64,000 bases of DNA, from positions 124,001-188,000 of the forward strand of contig NZ_CAMLSE010000008.1 in NCBI RefSeq assembly GCF_946482605.1. Reading direction: 5' to 3'. A program made the position numbers and the translations under genes. Source of the DNA: an uncultured Dyadobacter sp. Its GTDB lineage: Bacteria > Bacteroidota > Bacteroidia > Cytophagales > Spirosomataceae. Shown here one piece after another: positions 54,113 to 61,500 of this stretch; positions within the stretch are counted from its first letter, which is position 1, and every line of letters begins with the position of its first letter. The notes under the pieces are model-generated. The model made no database searches and was not told where the DNA came from. It was given only the letters and a program-made list of their open reading frames with translations.

Positions 54113-55084
54113 ATGAAAAAAATCTCAACACTGTTTTTCGCATTCATATGCATCGGCATCGCCGCCTTCACGATCGCGAAATTTCCGGAAGCCGAAATTT
54201 CCAACGGCGTAATCAAGGCAAAGTTGTACCTGCCTGATGCGAATGAGGGTTATTACCGAGGGGTGCGTTTCGATTGGGCAGGGGTCGTTCCAAGTCTCGA
54301 ATATAAAGGACATACTTATTTTGGTAAATGGAATCAGGCGCCATATGATCCTAAACTGCACGACGCGATCATGGGACCTGTGGAGGAGTTTACACCGCTG
54401 AGTTTTGATGACGCCAAACCGGGAGAGCAGTTTGTAAAGATCGGTGTCGGCGTTTTGACCAAACCGGATGATAAAAAGTATTCATTCGGGACAAATTATG
54501 AGGTTAAAAACCCCGGTAAATGGTCCGTGACCAAGGGCAGGGATCAGGTGGCATTTGTGCATGAACTGCAAGATGAAACCGGGTATGGTTATCAGTATCA
54601 GAAAACACTGAAACTGGTAAAAGGCAAGCCGCAGCTCGTTTTGGAACACACATTGAAAAACACCGGCTCCAAACCCATTGCAGCAAGTACCTACAATCAT
54701 AACTTCTTCATGATCGATAACGAGCCGTCCAATGAAAATATCCGTATCGTCTTCCCTTTCGAGGTGAAGGGTGAAGGAAAGGGATTTGGCTCGATTATCA
54801 ATGCAAATGGCAAAGCGCTCACCTATTCGAGGGCGGTTGTTAAAGGCGATCAGGTTTTTAGTGCCGGCTTGCAGGGCTTCGGGCCTACTGCGAAGGATTA
54901 TGACATCCGAATTGAAAATACCAAAACAAAAGCAGGGGTCAGGATCACCTGCGACCAGCCTTTGGAAAAGCTTGTTTACTGGGCGTGCCCAACGACGTCC
55001 TGCCCCGAACCTTACATCAGGATCGCCGCTCAGCCCGGCCAGGAAACCAAATGGAAGGTCACCTATGAGTTTTATACCTTTTAG
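54113..55084 (+). CDS. Secreted galactose-mutarotase-fold protein of unknown function
   Basis: A 323-residue protein with an N-terminal signal or anchor (about 1-22). The body is all-beta. Segments RGVRFDWAGVVPSLEYKGHTYFG and STYNHNFFMID (about 192-202, with the His pair region seen in aldose-1-epimerase folds) resemble the mutarotase/carbohydrate-binding superfamily. Late segments CDQPLEKLVYWAC and ETKWKVTYEFYTF end the protein. No enzymatic activity can be assigned. It sits between a terminator and kup, which starts 55 bases after. Confidence 0.7.
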   Translation: MKKISTLFFAFICIGIAAFTIAKFPEAEISNGVIKAKLYLPDANEGYYRGVRFDWAGVVPSLEYKGHTYFGKWNQAPYDPKLHDAIMGPVEEFTPLSFDDAKPGEQFVKIGVGVLTKPDDKKYSFGTNYEVKNPGKWSVTKGRDQVAFVHELQDETGYGYQYQKTLKLVKGKPQLVLEHTLKNTGSKPIAASTYNHNFFMIDNEPSNENIRIVFPFEVKGEGKGFGSIINANGKALTYSRAVVKGDQVFSAGLQGFGPTAKDYDIRIENTKTKAGVRITCDQPLEKLVYWACPTTSCPEPYIRIAAQPGQETKWKVTYEFYTF

Positions 55085-55092
55085 CGTATAGA

Positions 55093-55120
55093 GGGTGCGG
55101 ATTTTCCTAAATTCGCACCC
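55093..55120 (+). other. Hairpin in the kup leader
   Basis: GGGTGCGGAT / ATTCGCACCC form a 10-bp stem (one G-T pair) on an 8-base loop, 20 bases before the kup ATG at 55140. The T tract expected of a terminator is absent, so it may act as a leader element or as a weak stop for the upstream gene. Confidence 0.5.
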
Positions 55121-55139
55121 GCATTTCAACAAACTGTCA

Positions 55140-57080
55140 ATGGGTTCACACAAACATCTGGACAAAGCATCGGCTGCCGGGCTTTTAGTTGCATTAGGAA
55201 TTATTTACGGAGACATCGGAACATCTCCATTGTACGTGATGCAGGCCATCATTGGCACGCATCAAATCACCGATGACGTCGTATATGGTGCCGTGTCCTG
55301 TATTTTCTGGACCCTTACTTTACAGACCACCATTAAATACGTCACGCTCATTCTCAGAGCCGATAACAAGGGAGAGGGGGGAATACTCGCCTTGTTTGCC
55401 CTGGTCCGCAGGCGTGCAGCCTGGCTGACCGTGCCCGCCATCATAGGCGCCAGCACGTTGCTGGCCGACGGTATCATTACCCCGCCTATTTCGGTTTCCT
55501 CGGCGGTAGAGGGTTTGCGGATCCTTTATCCCGACATTCAAACCATTCCCATCGTTGTCGGTATCCTGACACTACTTTTCATCATACAAGTCTTCGGAAC
55601 AACCATCGTAGGACGTGCATTCGGACCTGTGATGATGATCTGGTTCCTGATGCTCGCCGTTCTCGGTGTGGCGCAGGTAATCGGTCATCCGGAGATCATG
55701 AAGTCCCTGAGCCCGTACTACGCCTACCAGCTGCTGGCCCATCATCCGGGCGGTTTCTGGTTATTGGGAGCGGTGTTTCTCTGTACAACGGGTGCGGAAG
55801 CGCTTTACAGTGACCTCGGGCATTGCGGGCGTGGTAACATCCGCATCAGCTGGGTTTTTGTGAAAATATGCCTGATCCTTAACTATTTCGGGCAAGGAGC
55901 CTGGCTGATCGTCCATTCCGGTGATTTGCTGAACGGCAGAAAACCCTTCTACGAAATCATGCCCGATTGGTGGCTGCTGCCGGGGATCGGCATTGCTACA
56001 ATGGCTGCGATTATCGCCAGCCAGGCGTTGATCAGTGGCTCATTCACATTGATATCGGAGGCGATCCGACTCAACTTCTGGCCCAAAGTGCGTCTGGTTT
56101 ATCCCAGCGACCAGAAAGGCCAGTTGTATGTACCCAGCGTCAACTGGCTGCTGTGGGCAGGATGTGTAGGGATCGTTCTTTATTTCAAAGAATCCTCGCA
56201 TATGGAGGCGGCATACGGCCTGGCCATTACACTGACTATGATTATGACGACGATCCTGATGTCGGTGTATTTGTATGTCAAAAGGGTAAGCAAATGGATC
56301 CTGGCGGTTTTCGTAATCGTATATCTCGCTATCGAGGGCTCGTTCCTGGCTGCTAACCTGTTGAAGTTCACCCATGGAGGCTGGGTATCCCTGCTACTGG
56401 CTATGATCATCGGCCTGGTCATAACGGTTTGGCTCAAAGCATACTATATCAAGATACGTTTGACCGAATTTGAAAGTCTTGAAAAGTACATCGGGCCATT
56501 GCGGGAATTGAGTAATGACATCAGTATCCCCAAATACTCTACGCATTTGATATTCATGTCCAATGCACCGAGGGAAAACGAGATCGAGAACAAGATCATC
56601 TATTCGATTTTTTACAAAAGGCCGAAGCGCGCGGATATTTATTGGTTTGTCCATGTAGAAACCACCGATGAGCCCTACACAATGGACTATCATGTGAATA
56701 TCATGGCGGAGGACGATGTGATCAAGGTGACATTCCGCCTGGGTTTCCGAATTGAACAACGGATCAACCTGTTTTTCCGGAAAGTGGTAGAGGATTTGGT
56801 GCTCAATAAGGAAGTGGACATTACCAGTCGTTATGAATCGCTGAACAGGCAGAACATCACCGGAGATTTCCGGTTCATCGTGCTCGAACGTTACCTCGCT
56901 TTGGAGAATAACCTGCCTTTTATGGAAGAAATGATCATGAAGGTTTACTTCGGGATCAAAAGTATTACCACGTCGGAAGATAAATGGTTTGGTCTCGACA
57001 GCAGCTCGGTCAAGGTGGAAAAGGTGCCGCTCGTACTCACCCCGAGCCAAAAAATCCGTATGAAGCGGGTTTATAGTTAA
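55140..57080 (+). CDS. kup: Kup/HAK-type low-affinity potassium transporter
   Basis: A 646-residue potassium:proton symporter. The first helix carries LGIIYGDIGTSPLYVMQA (GDIGTSPLY at about 23-31), the family signature. About twelve helices follow, with ADNKGEGGILALFAL, GASTLLADGIITPPISV, GAEALYSDLGHCG and NYFGQGAWL. After about residue 450 comes a cytoplasmic domain, somewhat longer than in E. coli Kup. ATG 55140 was chosen over GTG 55095, which would put a hairpin inside the coding region. Confidence 0.95.
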   Translation: MGSHKHLDKASAAGLLVALGIIYGDIGTSPLYVMQAIIGTHQITDDVVYGAVSCIFWTLTLQTTIKYVTLILRADNKGEGGILALFALVRRRAAWLTVPAIIGASTLLADGIITPPISVSSAVEGLRILYPDIQTIPIVVGILTLLFIIQVFGTTIVGRAFGPVMMIWFLMLAVLGVAQVIGHPEIMKSLSPYYAYQLLAHHPGGFWLLGAVFLCTTGAEALYSDLGHCGRGNIRISWVFVKICLILNYFGQGAWLIVHSGDLLNGRKPFYEIMPDWWLLPGIGIATMAAIIASQALISGSFTLISEAIRLNFWPKVRLVYPSDQKGQLYVPSVNWLLWAGCVGIVLYFKESSHMEAAYGLAITLTMIMTTILMSVYLYVKRVSKWILAVFVIVYLAIEGSFLAANLLKFTHGGWVSLLLAMIIGLVITVWLKAYYIKIRLTEFESLEKYIGPLRELSNDISIPKYSTHLIFMSNAPRENEIENKIIYSIFYKRPKRADIYWFVHVETTDEPYTMDYHVNIMAEDDVIKVTFRLGFRIEQRINLFFRKVVEDLVLNKEVDITSRYESLNRQNITGDFRFIVLERYLALENNLPFMEEMIMKVYFGIKSITTSEDKWFGLDSSSVKVEKVPLVLTPSQKIRMKRVYS

Positions 57081-57372
57081 GGTCGTCGATCGAAATACTT
57101 CGTATGATAAAAGACATGATGCTAAGCTGAGTTTCAAATGTTGCGTATCCATTTTGGGTATTAGTCTACGCAGTTTGTGGACAGCTGATTTAGGATAAAT
57201 CATGTAAAATCCCACTTAGACGGAGCCCTTGGTATTTTGTGATTACTCGCGGGTGTAAAGTCAGGTTCATCAAACCGTCTTTTTAGGTGACTAATGAGTG
57301 GTGGTGCTGGTATGCTTTTGGTGTATAAATGGAATTCATTTGTAAACAATTGCTCATTAAACCAGTTTGACC

Positions 57373-57744
57373 ATGAAATATCTTGCATGTACAGTGGCAA
57401 TTCTTCTGGGGATTACAGGAGCATTGGCGCAGGCACCGGTCACGCCGGAGCCATCAGTGCCGCAGACAGTACCAAAGGAAAACCCGGTCCCGACTACCGC
57501 ACCGGAAACGAAGCCTGAATTTAATTCCCCGCAAGCACCAGCACGACCAGCGCAGATTCCATCTGAGGATACGCTCATCAAAGGACAGAAAAGCTCAGGG
57601 GCAGTAATTCATGATACATTGATACCATCCGGCGATAAGAAGAAACAACGTGCTGAGAAGAGAAAAAACCGTAAAGGAACGGCGGAAACGACCGATACAA
57701 CATCAGGAAATGCGTCTGCCGACCCGGTAAAGCGACCTGAATAA
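57373..57744 (+). CDS. Small secreted proline-rich protein, unknown
   Basis: A 123-residue protein with a signal peptide (about 1-20, ending ALAQ). The mature part is rich in Pro, Thr and Ala at first and in Lys/Arg later (KKKQRAEKRKNRKG), so it is likely disordered and basic at the end. No family was recognised. The 292 bases before it (57081-57372) contain no other recognisable feature. It shares a terminator with the convergent gene. Confidence 0.65.
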   Translation: MKYLACTVAILLGITGALAQAPVTPEPSVPQTVPKENPVPTTAPETKPEFNSPQAPARPAQIPSEDTLIKGQKSSGAVIHDTLIPSGDKKKQRAEKRKNRKGTAETTDTTSGNASADPVKRPE

Positions 57745-57760
57745 GTGATGACGACAGCAC

Positions 57761-57804
57761 ATTAAAGTAAAAGCCCGGAGCTGTCTCCGGGCTTTTACTT
57801 TAAT
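57761..57804. terminator. Bidirectional terminator with a 20-bp perfect stem
   Basis: Arms 57761-57780 and 57785-57804 are perfectly complementary around the tetraloop CTGT. Each strand then reads a GC-rich core followed by a TTTTACTTTAAT tract. It separates the proline-rich gene from the convergent YodC-like gene and can stop transcription in both directions. Confidence 0.85.
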
Positions 57805-57854
57805 GTTATTATAGAGAAATGCGTGAAGGGGTAAAGTGTAATGGAGGTGGTAGA

Positions 57855-58160
57855 TTAGATCACCTTGGCTGCTGCATAAACTGCCGGTTCCAGGTCGTCT
57901 TCCCAAAAAGGCTGAGTGATCACGGCCTTGTTTTCATTGATCCACGTACACCACACCTTGCCACTGAAAACCCGCCTGCCCGTGGAACGGGACGCCAGGC
58001 CGTTAGGATGAATCGCAGCTTCGACAATCTGGTATTCGTCAACCTGCATGAGTTGGTTGCCGTCTTTTTCCTTTACCCAATCGCCTTTCATAAACTTAAG
58101 AGTGTCCATTGGTCTTGAAATTGTTTTTTTGCTGGATACAGTTTTCAAATCCTGTGCCAT
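57855..58160 (-). CDS. YodC-like (DUF2158) small protein
   Basis: A 101-residue protein. From about residue 18 the pattern DTLKFMKGDWVKEKDGNQLMQVDEY followed by GKVWCTWINENKA and FWEDDLEPA resembles the YodC/DUF2158 family (KxGDxVxLKSGG, VxCxWF, FxxxxL). The first 17 residues are extra and the true start could be the internal ATG at 58109. Function is unknown. Confidence 0.65.
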   Translation of the reverse strand: MAQDLKTVSSKKTISRPMDTLKFMKGDWVKEKDGNQLMQVDEYQIVEAAIHPNGLASRSTGRRVFSGKVWCTWINENKAVITQPFWEDDLEPAVYAAAKVI

Positions 58161-58235
58161 GAATTATACATTTTCAAGTACAAGGCGGCGGGAGCCATTC
58201 TTGTCGAATTACCAAGTAGAATTATTTCAACAAAC

Positions 58236-58400
58236 TTATCGGTATGACCGATGCTGCGGAACCGGCCCGGGGAGGGCAGCACTCGCAGGAAGGATTGTGC
58301 CGGTTATCAATTTGAGCGCGAGAATGCTCAGGATGATCAGCACTGTGATCGATAGATTTTGAAGAAATATGTTCCTTGCTTTGGTTCTTTTGTTTTCCAT
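58236..58400 (-). CDS. Possible small membrane protein
   Basis: A 54-residue frame beginning with a charged segment (MENKRTKARNIF), then one long hydrophobic stretch (LSITVLIILSILALKLITGTIL) and a short polar tail. The composition fits a single-pass micro-protein, but no homologue is known to me. It lies in the 420-base space between the YodC-like gene and the giant gene; the rest of that space holds only the giant gene's terminator. Confidence 0.35.
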   Translation of the reverse strand: MENKRTKARNIFLQNLSITVLIILSILALKLITGTILPASAALPGPVPQHRSYR

Positions 58401-58521
58401 TTGCGCTTCATGATGACCGTACAAAATTCGTCGGCCAGACGTGCGTATGGAAATTCTATTTGGTTATGATGGATAACAGGAAGTTATAGCAGGGAAGATG
58501 TTGATGCAGGTATCAAAACAA

Positions 58522-58569
58522 GAGGCGTTTTACCGGGTAGCGAACTTCGTTCCCCGGCTAAAACGCCTC
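58522..58569 (-). terminator. Terminator of the giant surface-protein gene
   Basis: GAGGCGTTTTA / TAAAACGCCTC (11 bp) continues with CCGGG / CCCGG across one bulged base. Read on the minus strand it begins 12 bases after the stop codon and is followed by TTGTTTTGAT. Confidence 0.75.
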
Positions 58570-58580
58570 ACTCAACACCA

Positions 58581-61500
58581 TTACATCAGAGGCAGTTTCC
58601 TGTTGATAAGGCCGCGATTTGTTCGTACCTGAACCACAAGGATGCCCGCAGGTATTCCGGATAAATCTACCGTGGCGGTTTTTGATACCGCGACAATCCT
58701 GCCCGAAAGGTTGAAAACAATGATCTGCTCAATGGTATCGTCCGTTCTGACATGTGCCCGACGTGCGGCGTCTGCCCAAACGACCAGGTTTTTGTCCTGG
58801 TTTTCGTATCGTATCGCTTGAACCCGGGAATGTTCGGTCTTGCCATCGAAATCCGTTTGGCGGAGACGATAATAGTTCAGACCGGGCATCGGGTTTTCGT
58901 CCGTGAATGCATACTCCTTCATTTGCGAAGTGGTGGCATTGCCGTCCACAAAACCAATGTCCTCCCATTGCGTTCCGTTATTGCTGCGTTCGATATGGAA
59001 GCCTGCATTGTCTGTTTCGGAAACCGTGCGCCATTGCAGTTGTATTACGGGACCGGCCGCACGGGCCGTGAACGCCACTAAATGGACGGGCATTGCAGGC
59101 GAATACAGCAGCTTAACGCTCGTAGGTGAGTAAATGACGAACCAGTTTTGAGCCAGGCCTGAAATGGAGCTGAACTCACCCGAAACAGCGGTAGCCGTCA
59201 GGATCGTTACTTCGTCACCCTCGATGGGCGTAAAGTTGATGGACAATGCCAGTGTGCCGCCCAATGCAGCAGTTCCTGTTACGGCCACCTGGTCGAAGTT
59301 CACACCTGCTGTTCCGGTTCCGTTCATTTCAATGTTCATCGTGCTGTTACTGAAATCCTGGTTGTCTGAGAAAGTCAGCTTGCCGGGAGAATAACCTGGC
59401 GACAATGCGCCCCCCGCGTGTACAAAAGCCGCCGTAGAGATCTGTCCTGTGGCTTTGAAAATGCCGTCGGCGTTATTGCTGAAACTACCTGTTCCCTGTT
59501 GCGTAAGGAGGCTTGCTATCGCATTGACGCCGCCAATCGTGACCGCTCCTGCATTGTTAAATGTATTGCCTTCCAGGAAAATGCCTTGCTGGGCGTTATC
59601 AACTCTTATATCTCCACCGGCATTGTTCGAGAATGCAGTTGAGTTACGGATGCCATAAGTTCCGACACTGGCTACCGATCCAATCGTTATCGCTGCCGCA
59701 TTGGTAAATGCCCCGTTGAAATTACGAAGCGCCGCCAGCGTTGTACGGTCGATGCGGATATCGCCGCCCGCATTATTGACAAAATCACTTTCATTGAAGA
59801 TACCATGAACGCCGGTATTGGCATTCGCCCCGATGTTAATGGAGGCGGCGTTTGTGAACTTGCCTTTGAACTGATAAATACCGGTGTCTTTGGTCCGGTC
59901 GATCCGGATATTGCCTCCTGTATTGTTTATCAGGAACGACTGGTTCTGGATCCCATAGGTCCCGACGTCCTCCACCGAACCGATGATGAGATCGGCGGCA
60001 TTGGTGAATGTGCCGTTAAAAACGCGCAGCCCGGCAAGCGAGGTGCGATCGATCCGGATGTTTCCACCGGCATTGTTGTCAAAAACGGTTTCGGTGAAAA
60101 TGCCGTGAACACCCACCTCCGCATTGGCGCCGATCGTAATGTCGGCGGCATTGCTGAAGGTGCCTTTCAGCTGGTAGATTCCGGTATCAGTCGTCCGGTC
60201 GATACGGATATGCCCGCCGGGGTTGTTTTTGAAAACCTTCTGATTGGAAATACCATAGATCCCCGCGCCTGCAACACCGCCTATCGTAATTTCCGATTCA
60301 TTGTTGAAGGTATCACCCAGGTGGACGATCGCAATGCTGGTGGAACGATCAATGGCGATCTTTCCACCGGCGGCGTTTGAGAAATTTCCGGAAACGGCTG
60401 TCTCGATGCCATATTTTCCGACGGACGCAGAGCCGCCAATGGTTATGTCGGCGACATTGCTGAATGTAGATTTGACAAAAATAGCCGCCTCCGTGGTCTG
60501 ATCGATCTTGATGTTTCCTCCCGCATTGTTATTGAATGGCCCTGCGATATCGATACCATACTTTCCCACCGGTGCCAATGCCCCGATCGTAATGTTCGAG
60601 GTGTTGGTGAAAGTACTGGCATTATCGATGGCTGTCAGGTTCGTGCGATCGATGTTGATCGTACCACCCGCATGATTGGTGAAGGTTGCCTGTAACCTCA
60701 TTCCGTAGTCTCCTCCCGAAACCGCTTCGCCAATCACGATTGCGCCCGAATTGCTGAATGCACCTACCTGGTGCCGAAGCCCGGTCGGCAGCGCTGACAA
60801 GGAGCCGCTCACCCGGTCGATCCGGATCACGGCACCGGTGTTATTGTTAAACGTCCCGGATACAAAAAGGCCAAAATGGCCTACCGCTTCCGAGCTACCG
60901 ATCGTGATCGTACCGTCGTTGACGGTGACTCCGTTTGTTTCCATACCCTGGTTGCCCGTCCGGTCTACCGATACAGTGCCCCCATTCAGGAACGTGGCTT
61001 TCGCATTCAGTAAACCTGTCATACCCGGTTTACTCGTCGCGCCGAGGATGATGCTGCCATCGTTAACCAACGTGTCGGCCCCTATACTTATGCCAAAGTT
61101 GACGACCCGGTCAACTTTCAGAGAGGCGCCGGCGGCATTAACGAAATGTCCCCAGGTCTCGAGTCCGGTGTTGCCTGTCGCGGCGGCCGACCCGATCGTG
61201 ATGCCTGCCGCATTGGTAAAGGTGTGTACATCATGGTAAATAGCGGTCCTGATGGTGTTGTCAACATGGATATCCCCGCCCGCATTGTTGTTAAACGTGC
61301 CCGTATTATGGATACCATTGGTACCCGCACTGGCGACGGCACCGATGGTAATGCCGGCTGCGTTGGTGAAGGTTGCGTGTATGGATTTAGTTTCGTCGGC
61401 ATTGTTCATAAGCGCCTTTGCCGAAGAGCGGTCAATGCTGATCATCCCGCCGATATTGTTATTAAAAACGGCATCGTTCCAGATCCCATGCAATCCGACG

